Below are positions 1 to 9,501 of a DNA stretch of 64,000 nt, piece after piece. The position numbers and the translations under genes are program-made. Location of the stretch: positions 74,964-138,963 of the forward strand of contig CAMCLK010000002.1 in assembly GCA_945875585.1 (NCBI GenBank), written 5' to 3'. The notes beneath the pieces were generated by a model. The model made no database searches, was not told where the DNA came from, and saw nothing but the letters and a program-made list of their open reading frames with translations. The stretch is from Candidatus Kuenenia stuttgartensis. GTDB lineage: Bacteria; Planctomycetota; Planctomycetia; Gemmatales; Gemmataceae. The first letter of the stretch is position 1; each line of letters opens with the position of its first letter.

Positions 1-813
1 GCTTGGGTCAGCCATCACCGGCAGATGCGATTTTTCGTGCAAGTAAGGGATGGTTGCCAATGGCAGCGTGAAGCGTGTGTGATCTTCAAACGTGCGAATG
101 CCTCGCTCGCAGAGAATCACCTTCTCGTTACCTGTTTTCAGCACATATTCGGCAGCCAGCAGCAGTTCTTCGATGGTTGCGGATGGACCTCTTTTTAGAA
201 GGACTGGCAATCCTGATTCGCCGGCAGCCTCTAGCAACGGGTAATTCTGCATGTTGCGAGCGCCGATCTGCAGCACGTCGGTCACTCGGGCAACAATAGG
301 TACCAGTTCGGGGGCCATAACCTCTGTGAAAATGGCCAACCCTGTGGCCTCGCGCGCTTCTGCCAGCAGCTCCAGCCCCTTTTCTTTAAGGCCTTGAAAG
401 CTGTAGGGGCTTGTTCGGGGTTTGTAGGCACCGCCACGCAGGCCAGTGGCACCAACCGACTTCACAAGGTGTGCCATTTCCAGCATTTGCTGCCGCGACT
501 CAACAGAGCAGGGGCCTGCCACCACGCCGATATGCCCGCCACCAGCCACGAAATCGCGCACTTTTACTACGCTGGGTTCGCGGTGCGACTCAAGGCTAGC
601 CAACTTGTAAGGGGCCAGAACAGACATCACCTTCTCCACACCTTCCAGCGCTTCGAGGGCTGCCTGCAGGCCAGATTTTTCCTTGCCTGTTGCAGCCATG
701 ATCGTTCGTTCAGCCCCAACGATCAGGTGAGGTGTGAGGCCGAATTCGCGCAGGCGATCCTCAGCGTGGCGGAGTGCCGCATCAGTGGCACCCAATTTCA
801 TGACAATGATCAC
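1..813 (-). CDS. aroF: 3-deoxy-7-phosphoheptulonate synthase (DAHP synthase), 3' end cut by window
   Basis: Condenses phosphoenolpyruvate with erythrose 4-phosphate, the first step of the shikimate pathway, in the cytoplasm. The visible 271 residues have an N-terminal ferredoxin-like regulatory domain (about 1-75) followed by the TIM-barrel catalytic domain of the Bacillus/Thermotoga type. Seen motifs: AGPCS (99-103), the GAYKPRTS phosphosugar loop (near 128-135), LKRG (207-210) and CERGIRTFE (235-243). I chose GTG at 813 because AGGAG lies 8 bases upstream; an in-frame ATG at 801 is the alternative. The gene follows sucD by 54 bp on the same strand and may be cotranscribed with sucCD. The C-terminal part lies outside the window. 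The function is clear. The N-terminal domain suggests feedback control by an aromatic end product, which is family knowledge and not visible here. Confidence 0.95.
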   Translation of the reverse strand, partial: MIIVMKLGATDAALRHAEDRLREFGLTPHLIVGAERTIMAATGKEKSGLQAALEALEGVEKVMSVLAPYKLASLESHREPSVVKVRDFVAGGGHIGVVAGPCSVESRQQMLEMAHLVKSVGATGLRGGAYKPRTSPYSFQGLKEKGLELLAEAREATGLAIFTEVMAPELVPIVARVTDVLQIGARNMQNYPLLEAAGESGLPVLLKRGPSATIEELLLAAEYVLKTGNEKVILCERGIRTFEDHTRFTLPLATIPYLHEKSHLPVMADPS

Positions 814-867
814 TCTGCAAGCTCCTGAACAGCTATGGGGGGAGAGGTGGCCTTTATTGCTGTAAGA

Positions 868-1746
868 CTATTTGCGTGCAGCAATGGCTCTTTGCATGGT
901 AATTCCCAATTCGGCAGGGCTTTTGGCTACTGCAACGCCCGCTTCCTCGAGCGCGCGGATCTTGTCAGCAGCCGAGCCGCTACCGCCGCTAATGATGGCA
1001 CCAGCATGGCCCATGCGCTTGCCGGGAGGTGCTGTTTGTCCAGCGATGAAGGCAGCAACAGGCTTGGTGACGTGACTGCGAATGAAGGCAGCGGCTTCTT
1101 CCTCGGCAGTGCCACCAATTTCGCCCATCATAAGGATGGCTTCGGTTTGGGGATCTTCTTGAAACATACGGAGGCAATCGATCTGGTTGGTGCCAATGAT
1201 CGGATCGCCACCAATGCCAACGCAGGTGGACTGGCCAAGGCCCAAGGCGCTGAGTTGGAAAACGGCTTCATAGGTGAGTGTGCCCGAGCGGGAAATGATG
1301 GCAATTGGGCCGGGCTTGTGAATATAGCCGGGCATGATGCCAATTTTGCATTCGCCGGGTGTAATAACTCCCGGGCAGTTCGGGCCAACCAGACGCACCC
1401 CGGGGAATTGCTTCAGAGCGCGCTTCACTCGCGACATATCGAGTACAGGAATGCCCTCGGTAATGGCAATAATAACTTTAATTCCCGCATCGGCTGCTTC
1501 CAGAATGGCATCGGCAGCACCTGCAGGTGGCACAAAAATCATGGTGGCGTTGGCGCCGGTTTTCTCAACGGCTTCGGCGACCGTATTGAAAAGTGGAATG
1601 CCTTCCTTGATGGTGCCACCCTTGCCCGGGGTGACTCCACCCACCATCGCGGTGCCATATTCCCGGCACTGCAGGGCGTGGAATGTTCCCGCTTTGCCCA
1701 TACCCTGGCAGATCACACGCGTCGATCGGTTAACCAGAATGCTCAT
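868..1746 (-). CDS. sucD: Succinyl-CoA ligase, alpha subunit
   Basis: Alpha subunit of the TCA-cycle enzyme that interconverts succinyl-CoA with succinate, with substrate-level phosphorylation of ADP or GDP. The 292-residue protein is the usual family length. The N-terminal CoA-binding Rossmann domain is present, and the ligase domain carries the phosphohistidine loop GHAGAI with His at about residue 247. [10 protein letters not shown] and SRSGTLTYE are also typical. It lies 62 bp downstream of sucC on the same strand, so the two subunits form an operon in the common beta-alpha order. A 309-residue open frame on the opposite strand is only a shadow of this gene. Confidence 0.98.
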   Translation of the reverse strand: MSILVNRSTRVICQGMGKAGTFHALQCREYGTAMVGGVTPGKGGTIKEGIPLFNTVAEAVEKTGANATMIFVPPAGAADAILEAADAGIKVIIAITEGIPVLDMSRVKRALKQFPGVRLVGPNCPGVITPGECKIGIMPGYIHKPGPIAIISRSGTLTYEAVFQLSALGLGQSTCVGIGGDPIIGTNQIDCLRMFQEDPQTEAILMMGEIGGTAEEEAAAFIRSHVTKPVAAFIAGQTAPPGKRMGHAGAIISGGSGSAADKIRALEEAGVAVAKSPAELGITMQRAIAARK

Positions 1747-1808
1747 TGTCTCTGCTCCGTCTGAATCTTTTGGTTGTAGGTGTATCCGGGTTGTTGTTTG
1801 TATTGGGG

Positions 1809-3011
<1,203 letters not shown>

Positions 3012-3099
3012 GGTGGTTCGTCCATTGTCAGGGAAGTCTGTAGATTAGTCTTACTAACCAGCCGGCAAGTGCCAACCGCTCAAATCGGAGGGAGTGCCA

Positions 3100-4290
3100 A
3101 TGTCAGCAGTAATCAGCATACTTTCGGACCTGATTCGGATTCCAAGTATCAACCCGATGGGGCGTTCAGATTGTGATCCCGCAACCTGCGGTGAAGCGCG
3201 GATGGGCCGTTTTCTTGCGGATTGGCTGGCAGCACGGTCGATTCGCTACCAGATTCAGAACGTCGAGCCGGGCAGGGATAATATTTTGGCATTTTTGCCA
3301 GCAACCCAAAATTCCGCATCCACGATTTTGTGGGAAGTCCACCAAGACACGGTTCCTGTGGACAACATGACTGTGCTGCCATTTGGAGGCGTTGTCTCGC
3401 AAGGCCGCGTTTATGGGCGTGGCGCTTGCGATGTCAAAGGATCGATGGCATCGATGCTGGCGGCGTTGGAGCAGTTGGCCCAGCCAGAGATTTTTCGAGA
3501 GAAGAACCTCATGGTGGCTTTTACGGTGGATGAGGAGCACACGTTCCTTGGAGTTCAGCGCTTGGCTTCTGAATTTGACGCGTTACTACCTCCTGGCTGG
3601 CTACGACCGGAATGCGCCATCGTGGCTGAACCAACGCATCTGGATTTGGTGACATGTCATAAGGGAGTGGTTCGTTGGGTGATTCGTGTGAAAGGGCGGG
3701 CCTGCCATAGCTCGATGCCTCATGAGGGGGCCAATGCCGTGTTTGCTGCCGCCCCTGTTCTTGCTGCTCTAGAATCGCTTGCAAGTCAGATTGCCAACGG
3801 TAGCTCTCACCCCGTTCTGGGAACGGGAACACTCAGTGTTGGCATGGTTCGCGGCGGAAGTGCACCCAATATTGTTCCAGACACGTGCGAAATCATTGTC
3901 GATCGCCGATTGGTTCCCGGTGAAACCGCGGTAATGGCAACAGTTCAGGTTCGGTCTTGTCTGAATGGAATTCTGGTGGGTCGACAAGGTGTTACTGTTT
4001 CGGTTGACGACCCTTGGTTAACGTGCCCGCCTTTGCCTGAGTGCGTGCCAGACTTGGTGCTTGAGTCGCTTTTGCGAAATGTCCAACGCCATGTTCCCAA
4101 CGCCGTCACTCGGCCAGTAAGTTTTGGGACAGATGCCTCATCGTTGGCTCAGATAGGGATTCCTTCTTTGGTATTTGGTCCGGGTGGAATTGAGCAAGCG
4201 CATACTAAGGATGAATGGGTTGAAATCGAGCAACTCAATCAAGCAGTATCGATTCTGTTCGACTGCGTGGCAGGAATAGGTCACCGATGA
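3100..4290 (+). CDS. M20 family metallopeptidase (ArgE/DapE/carboxypeptidase G2-like)
   Basis: Zinc-dependent amidohydrolase of the M20 family, 396 residues. Metal-binding features can be read directly: HQD (His81, Asp83), Asp111 in GRGACDVKG, the Glu pair in VDEEH (about 144-147), AEPTH, and a late His in AHTKDEW. The dimerisation lid lies between, around CHSSMPHEGANAV. ATG at 3100 is preferred over GTG at 3094 because GGAGG at 3087-3091 sits 8 bases before the ATG. The substrate cannot be fixed from sequence: acetylornithine, succinyl-diaminopimelate and peptide substrates are all used by relatives, and no arginine or lysine biosynthesis gene is adjacent. The gene runs divergently from sucC. 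Confidence 0.9.
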   Translation: MSAVISILSDLIRIPSINPMGRSDCDPATCGEARMGRFLADWLAARSIRYQIQNVEPGRDNILAFLPATQNSASTILWEVHQDTVPVDNMTVLPFGGVVSQGRVYGRGACDVKGSMASMLAALEQLAQPEIFREKNLMVAFTVDEEHTFLGVQRLASEFDALLPPGWLRPECAIVAEPTHLDLVTCHKGVVRWVIRVKGRACHSSMPHEGANAVFAAAPVLAALESLASQIANGSSHPVLGTGTLSVGMVRGGSAPNIVPDTCEIIVDRRLVPGETAVMATVQVRSCLNGILVGRQGVTVSVDDPWLTCPPLPECVPDLVLESLLRNVQRHVPNAVTRPVSFGTDASSLAQIGIPSLVFGPGGIEQAHTKDEWVEIEQLNQAVSILFDCVAGIGHR

Positions 4291-4380
4291 CATGGCCGGA
4301 ATTCCCGGTTATAAAGTGTTTGCTTTCACGCGAGCCAAGGGGCTACCCAGGCCGTGAGAGAGACAAATGGAGTCTCTATC

Positions 4381-4551
4381 GTGAGCATCGTGCGCATAGG
4401 ATTGGCGGAAACACGCAATTTTTCTGCGGGATACGACGCAATTTTCGGCAGCAAAGCTGCCCCAGAGAAGCCCAAGGCTAAAGCCAAAGAAAAGGCCAAA
4501 GCTCGCAAGGCTGTTGAAACAAAGCCCAAGGCCGCAAAGAAGAAGAAATAA
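4381..4551 (+). CDS. Small basic protein with Lys/Ala-rich tail
   Basis: A 56-residue protein of unknown function. The first half is non-repetitive (VSIVRIGLAETRNFSAGYD...AIFG). The second half is a low-complexity Lys/Ala/Pro tail ending in four lysines, as in nucleic-acid-binding tails. I chose GTG at 4381 because GGAG at 4369-4372 lies 8 bases upstream; GTG at 4354 is in frame but has no such site. It follows the M20 gene by about 90 bp and converges on the kinase gene. I am moderately sure it is coding, because the tail keeps a strong codon pattern and a start with a ribosome site is present. A nucleic-acid-binding role is only inference from charge. Confidence 0.55.
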   Translation: MSIVRIGLAETRNFSAGYDAIFGSKAAPEKPKAKAKEKAKARKAVETKPKAAKKKK

Positions 4552-4560
4552 GGGGGCTGT

Positions 4561-4596
4561 AGCCCAACCGTTAGGTTCAGCGCGCGAGCGTTGGGC
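4561..4596. terminator. Possible shared terminator hairpin between convergent genes
   Basis: A 7-bp inverted repeat (GCCCAAC at 4562-4568, GTTGGGC at 4590-4596) with a 21-nt loop lies in the 45-bp gap between the small basic protein and the convergent kinase gene. No T-run follows on either strand, so a classical intrinsic terminator is not shown. Confidence 0.3.
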
Positions 4597-7500
4597 CTAG
4601 CGGTTCTCGACAAGTCCGCCAGCCCTCGTAGGAATCACTGGGCTTGGATCTTTAAGTTTTTCTGCCCAAGTCAGATCTGACAGGTTCCACGTTTCCCACA
4701 CCGCCGGCTTGAGTGCTCCGGTGGGCAGTCCCTGCACCCAGCTTTCCCTTGTGATTTCGAGACTATCTACCATCGACTCAGCTGTACCAAACTCTTCGTT
4801 TCTGCCTGTGAGTGGATCTTTTGCTGCAAATGGTATGGTGAAGTTCCAGTAACTTGATCGCGTGGATTCCCAGATTTCATTCAATCGGTCTTTGCGAGGC
4901 GCACTACCTGCATACTCGACAAGGGTCGAGTCACTTTCCGCAGATACCCAATAAGTATCGATGGTGCGAAGGTTAAGCGTTGCCTGAGGCCTTTCTGGCC
5001 TATTGCGCAGTAATAAGGCTGAACTACCCGTGAGAATCAGCGATTGGTGGATACGGGCCGAAAGAGTGGGACTGCCAATTTCCGAGGCGTCAACATCCAC
5101 CTGAAACAACCCACCAGAAACTGCAATGGCTGATTGCCTAATTTCCACCTCGAGTGATCGGGATATGTCGAGATGTGCAACACGGCCACGTCCACGGACT
5201 AAACAACCTTCAAGTACCAACCGTGAAGGTTGAGCTGCCCTGAAGGCGTCTTCGGCCCGAACCATGCCAGATGGTTCACGCATGCCACCCAATGCAGCAC
5301 GGCGGGGATCACCTTTCAAAGTGACCAGACAATCCTTGAGGGTGAATTGTCCTTGGCGGGAAACCTGAGCAAGAAGTGCGGCGCCTGTTCCAGCAGATGT
5401 TTCAAGAATAATGGGCAAGTCTTCCAAGCGGACAGATGAACCGTCGAGTTTGAGCCACGATGGATCGTCGCCCGGTGGTTGCCAGACAAGCTCAGGTTTG
5501 CTGCCGGCATCTGGTCGAAGGGTGATTGTGAATCCTGGTCTATCGATTTGCACACTGGTCAAGGGAAGGGGGCCATCGTGATGGATCAAGATGGTGTCGC
5601 CGGAGCGCGCATGCGTCAGTGCATGGTCGATCGAAGGATGAATGTTGCGCGATTGATCCTGCATTCCAGCAATAACAAGCCGTCGTGTGGGCGCAGCCGC
5701 TTTTTTATCGGCTGATTTGTAGAAAGCCACACCCCCAAAACGCTCTGTTCCTGCAAAGCGTTCCCCCGCTTTTTCCTGCCACCGCAAAGAGGTACTCAAA
5801 GGTGAGGGCTGAAACATTGCAGCCAGACGTGGGCCTAGGTTTCCCGCGGCTGCTTTTTCAGGCGCTAGTGCTATTTCAGCCTCTGTCAGGGTCTCTAATG
5901 GGCGTTCGAGTTCCCATGGACTCGCATCAAGGGTGATCGAGTCATCGTTGCCCGATTTCCCTTGGGTCAACCTTTGTTGGAATGAAGACAGGGAATCGTC
6001 GCGCAGATCTTCGCCGCTTCCTTGGAAATAGGGGCCGACAAGATAATAGCGATTGTCTTTACCCAGGAATCGGGGTCTGGGCGATTGGCCACCGGCAAAA
6101 AGAAGTGTTGCCTTGTCATTACTACCGGACCCAGCAACAAGGCATCGGCGCATGCTGATGAGGGCCGATACCGATTCCTGCAAGGCGATCACTCGTTCGC
6201 CCATTCCAGTTTGAAAAGAGTTGTTGATAAGGGTTACTCGGCCATCGCCTTCCACCCGGGGAGGCATTCCTGGCATAGGCGGCATGTCCATGGCCATGGC
6301 TCCCTGAGTTCCGGGAGCGTCTGGCATGCTTGACGATGCATTGGTGGCTTCACGATCGCGAACCAACGGGTGATCGGGCCAGGCTATGCATCGGATGGCA
6401 GTGGCGTGCGGGCCAAACAGGCACTGCTCAATGCGGATTTCGGGAACAAAGCCTTTTCGGGTAATGGCATCCTGACCACCTGTGGCAGCATCAAAAAGAG
6501 CGATGATTGCCGGCTGGTCCTGTTCATCGGGCAAAGCCTCTCTGAACCCCAGAAAAACAGATTCGCGAATTTGTGCATGAATGGTGCTGCCGGGGCCCCC
6601 GAGCAATTCAATGGAAGTGACCCGGTGGCGTTGATCAAATGTGTTACCCGCCTGAATCCATTCGCAGCGTTCAAGCACCATGGTGGTTGGGGTGGTGGAA
6701 GCGACAGTGAGGCCACGTAAAGAAACCGCTGAATCACGTGAATCCAAAATGAACCGAATCCCGTCCATTTTCAGAACTTCGGCTTCCACGTGCAACAGTG
6801 AAAGAGTCCCTGAAATCGCACGGCCATCGTGGTGGTACCGAAGTGTAGCCTTGTTGCCTGGATGGGCCGATCGAATAACCAGTTCCTTGGCACGAGCGCG
6901 TAAGAGGTTGTCTCCATATTCGCCAAGCCTTGCCAAATCGATATCGCCATGGAGAACCAACTCCATTCGATCCGCGCCTGCGTGTGCTTTCAGCCAAATG
7001 GCCAATTCTTCCGGAGTGGCATTCTCGGTTTCGAATTTGACAACAACTGGCGGAGGTGACGGGTTTTCCGGAGAGGGATCCACCCGTGGTTGGGTTGGGG
7101 CTGCGGAATACTCGGCAGATCGATCGTCGATATTCCATTTTTCAGGATTTTCAACAGGACGAGCCAGAAAAGGAATGATCGCAAGCAGCCCGGCAATCGC
7201 CACGCCCGAGGCAACCAGAAGGGGCGTCAAATTTTGACGCCGTCGCTTCGGCAAGACGATGCCTGGAATATCGAATCCTTCTCGTGAAGCCAAAACTTCA
7301 ATAGCATCTTTGAGGTGTTTAAAATCGCGAAAGCGGTCTGTCGGTTTTTTTGCAAGCATCACGTCAAGCAAGCGAACCGTTCGCGAGGAAAGGTTGGGGG
7401 CAAAATTGCGGGGATCAGTTGGCTTGATGTTTTGGTGATGCGTCAGCTTGAGAGCGGGAGATCCTTCTGGAACTGGCGGTTTGCCTGTCAGAAGGTGATA

Positions 7501-8259
7501 AAGGGTGCAACCGAGAGAATAAATGTCGCTTCTTGCGTCTGCTGCCCGTGGATCTATTGCCTGTTCTGGCGAGAGATAATCAAAGGTGCCGAGGGTTATT
7601 CCGGACCGAGTCATCCCGGATTCCGCCGATTGATCCAAGTTCCGGGCGAGGCCCATGTCGATCACTTTGAGCTTGCCGCCGGGCATCAGCACCAGATTCG
7701 ATGGTTTGATGTCGCGATGAACCATTCCCTTTGAGGCAGCATGCTCTAGGCCCAAGCATGCCTGATAAATAAGGGGAATGGCCTCATGAGGACTTAACTT
7801 TCCACGCGAGTCGAGCAGCGATTTCAGGTCGAGGCCTTCGACATACTCAAACGCGATGAAATGCAATCCCTGATCTTCGCCAGAAGCAAAAACGCGTGCG
7901 ATATTTTCATGATCCAACTTTGCTGCACACCGCGCCTCGTGGTGGAACCGCTCCAAGGTGTCTGGATCCGTAGCCACTGCTGGGGGCAGAATTTTTAGGG
8001 CTACCTTGCGGTCTAATTGCGTATCTGTTGCCAGCAGGACCGCAGCCATACCTCCCACACCTAATGGGCGGTCAATCACGTAGTGGCCTAGTCGTAGGCC
8101 CTGCATGTCGTCAGACCAATTCGCGGGTAGTGGTTGTGGAGGACCGCTCGAAGTTACGGTTACTGAACCATCTTGGGGAATAGAGGAAAAACCAGGGCTC
8201 CCAGAGTCCGGGGAGTCCGGGGAATCGTTTTGTCCAGTAGCCTCCAGCGAACGAGTCAC
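4597..8259 (-). CDS. Membrane Ser/Thr protein kinase with large beta-helix-like outer domain
   Basis: A 1220-residue bacterial Hanks-type kinase. After a Ser/Pro-rich leader (1-55), the kinase domain spans about 60-323. It has the glycine loop GVGGMAAV, Lys89, HRDIKPSN with catalytic Asp183, DMG (201-203, replacing DFG), SPE (230-232) and a late conserved Arg. A single membrane segment lies at about 345-366. The remaining 850 residues should be outside the cytoplasm. They contain repeated short beta-strand units of the type seen in right-handed beta-helix proteins and a Pro/Met-rich spacer. All catalytic residues seem present, so activity is expected; the substrate is unknown. GTG at 8259 has GAGGAA 8 bases upstream. 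The outer domain may sense carbohydrate or envelope state, which is inference. Confidence 0.9.
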   Translation of the reverse strand: MTRSLEATGQNDSPDSPDSGSPGFSSIPQDGSVTVTSSGPPQPLPANWSDDMQGLRLGHYVIDRPLGVGGMAAVLLATDTQLDRKVALKILPPAVATDPDTLERFHHEARCAAKLDHENIARVFASGEDQGLHFIAFEYVEGLDLKSLLDSRGKLSPHEAIPLIYQACLGLEHAASKGMVHRDIKPSNLVLMPGGKLKVIDMGLARNLDQSAESGMTRSGITLGTFDYLSPEQAIDPRAADARSDIYSLGCTLYHLLTGKPPVPEGSPALKLTHHQNIKPTDPRNFAPNLSSRTVRLLDVMLAKKPTDRFRDFKHLKDAIEVLASREGFDIPGIVLPKRRRQNLTPLLVASGVAIAGLLAIIPFLARPVENPEKWNIDDRSAEYSAAPTQPRVDPSPENPSPPPVVVKFETENATPEELAIWLKAHAGADRMELVLHGDIDLARLGEYGDNLLRARAKELVIRSAHPGNKATLRYHHDGRAISGTLSLLHVEAEVLKMDGIRFILDSRDSAVSLRGLTVASTTPTTMVLERCEWIQAGNTFDQRHRVTSIELLGGPGSTIHAQIRESVFLGFREALPDEQDQPAIIALFDAATGGQDAITRKGFVPEIRIEQCLFGPHATAIRCIAWPDHPLVRDREATNASSSMPDAPGTQGAMAMDMPPMPGMPPRVEGDGRVTLINNSFQTGMGERVIALQESVSALISMRRCLVAGSGSNDKATLLFAGGQSPRPRFLGKDNRYYLVGPYFQGSGEDLRDDSLSSFQQRLTQGKSGNDDSITLDASPWELERPLETLTEAEIALAPEKAAAGNLGPRLAAMFQPSPLSTSLRWQEKAGERFAGTERFGGVAFYKSADKKAAAPTRRLVIAGMQDQSRNIHPSIDHALTHARSGDTILIHHDGPLPLTSVQIDRPGFTITLRPDAGSKPELVWQPPGDDPSWLKLDGSSVRLEDLPIILETSAGTGAALLAQVSRQGQFTLKDCLVTLKGDPRRAALGGMREPSGMVRAEDAFRAAQPSRLVLEGCLVRGRGRVAHLDISRSLEVEIRQSAIAVSGGLFQVDVDASEIGSPTLSARIHQSLILTGSSALLLRNRPERPQATLNLRTIDTYWVSAESDSTLVEYAGSAPRKDRLNEIWESTRSSYWNFTIPFAAKDPLTGRNEEFGTAESMVDSLEITRESWVQGLPTGALKPAVWETWNLSDLTWAEKLKDPSPVIPTRAGGLVENR

Positions 8260-8559
8260 CGCGCAGTTTCCTCGCGGGCCTTAAAGGGTCGCCTCCGATG
8301 TGCAAGCGGCTCCCTATTAATCAGAATATGCAAAGACTAACCTTACGGCGACAAGTGTGTCAATATCTCGTCGTATATTTAAATATATCGCAAGGTTCGC
8401 TCTCAGATAAAGCAGACCATTGGGTCCGTTAATGCTTGTCGCTGCTCGGGGTGTTTGTGCAAAACCATGGCGTATGTGTGGTTCCTTTTCGTAATGCAGA
8501 ACAGCCTTTCCCTTACTAGACTGTGATTGGGAATGTTGTTTGCTTTTAGGAATCAAATC
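8260..8559. promoter_or_regulatory. Divergent intergenic region between kinase and beta-propeller genes
   Basis: This 300-bp stretch holds no credible gene. It must contain promoters for both flanking genes. On the minus strand TTGACA occurs at 8363-8358, but no good -10 box follows at the usual distance. The most visible element is a 14-bp AT palindrome, listed separately. Confidence 0.5.
8374..8387. promoter_or_regulatory. AT-rich perfect palindrome, candidate operator
   Basis: TATATTTAAATATA is a perfect 14-bp palindrome in an otherwise GC-richer region between two divergent genes. It lies 11 bp from a TTGACA on the minus strand, so it could be a repressor or activator site for the kinase promoter. 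No binding protein can be named. Confidence 0.3.
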
Positions 8560-9501
8560 ATGAACCGTTGGCGCTCAAATGGTTTCAAGGTTGTTGCTTT
8601 ACTAATCGGAATTGTCTGTGTGGCAGTTCCTGCTGTTGTGGGGCAGAACGCCGATAAATCGGCGCCGCAAGGGTTAGCCATCAATACGGAAGCGGACGAA
8701 GATAATCCGCATTCTGTGCCTATGAAAGGCCAGCAAGGATCGTACAGAATTTATTACAATCGCAAAAAAGACGAAAAAGATGGCGGCAAGATTGATTTGT
8801 ATGTGGCGACATGGTCCAAGACTAAAAAGGCTTGGGCTGCTGAGGAACTCGTGGGCCCGCAAGTGGAATCGAAAGGGGATGACTCATGTTGCTTTGTAAC
8901 CCAGTACGGTGCTTATCCACAAACCATCTGGTTTGCCACAACCAAGTCAGCTGCCAATCCAAGATTTGACCTCTATGGTGCAGTAAGAGATTTGCCACCA
9001 TCCAGCTCGGGCGAGCACCGGGTTTTTTCGGGAGTTCGCGCGCTAACAACGGTCGATACCGAAGCCGAAGACGAAACGCATCCCTGGATTACCAAGGATC
9101 TCAAGTCCATGTATTTTACAAGGGGCAACAAGGATAAGGCTCGCATTGCGGTGGCCACTCGCAAAACCATCGAAGGGCCTCGCGGATTTGAAGAACCCAA
9201 AATCATCGACGAGTTACCGGAAGGGTATTGCCATGCGACCCTGACACCCGATGGTGCCACGATGTACCTGCAAGGCCCGCGTGAGGGTGGTGGAACAGCG
9301 CTTTACAGGACTCGCAAGACAGGTTCTTTGTGGGGTAAACCATCCGCACTTAAAAATCTGAATCATCCTGAAGCAAAGTGGGATGGTTCACCCAACTTGA
9401 GCCGTGATGGCGCGAGCTTGTATTTCAGCTCTGATCGCCCTGGCGGAAAAGGTGGACTTGATATTTATGTAATCCCTGTGGCGAATATCAAGTCAGACTG
9501 A
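8560..9501 (+). CDS. Secreted PD40/TolB-like beta-propeller protein
   Basis: A 313-residue exported protein. A signal peptide covers about residues 1-29 (basic start, hydrophobic core, cleavage near VVG-Q). The mature part has repeated units of the PD40/TolB type, such as TPDGATMYLQ and SRDGASLYFSS near the C-terminus, suggesting a small beta-propeller. No catalytic motif is visible, so a binding role at the cell surface or in the periplasm is likely. ATG at 8560 is chosen over a TTG at 8527 because AGGA lies 8 bases upstream and the signal peptide starts there. The last 9 bases overlap the 3' end of the convergent uvrA gene. Confidence 0.75.
   Translation: MNRWRSNGFKVVALLIGIVCVAVPAVVGQNADKSAPQGLAINTEADEDNPHSVPMKGQQGSYRIYYNRKKDEKDGGKIDLYVATWSKTKKAWAAEELVGPQVESKGDDSCCFVTQYGAYPQTIWFATTKSAANPRFDLYGAVRDLPPSSSGEHRVFSGVRALTTVDTEAEDETHPWITKDLKSMYFTRGNKDKARIAVATRKTIEGPRGFEEPKIIDELPEGYCHATLTPDGATMYLQGPREGGGTALYRTRKTGSLWGKPSALKNLNHPEAKWDGSPNLSRDGASLYFSSDRPGGKGGLDIYVIPVANIKSD

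Noticed and set aside
835-1764. A 309-codon open frame on the plus strand opposite sucD
   Set aside because: It lies wholly opposite a well-supported gene, has an odd amino-acid composition and no recognisable domain. It is a shadow of sucD codon use.
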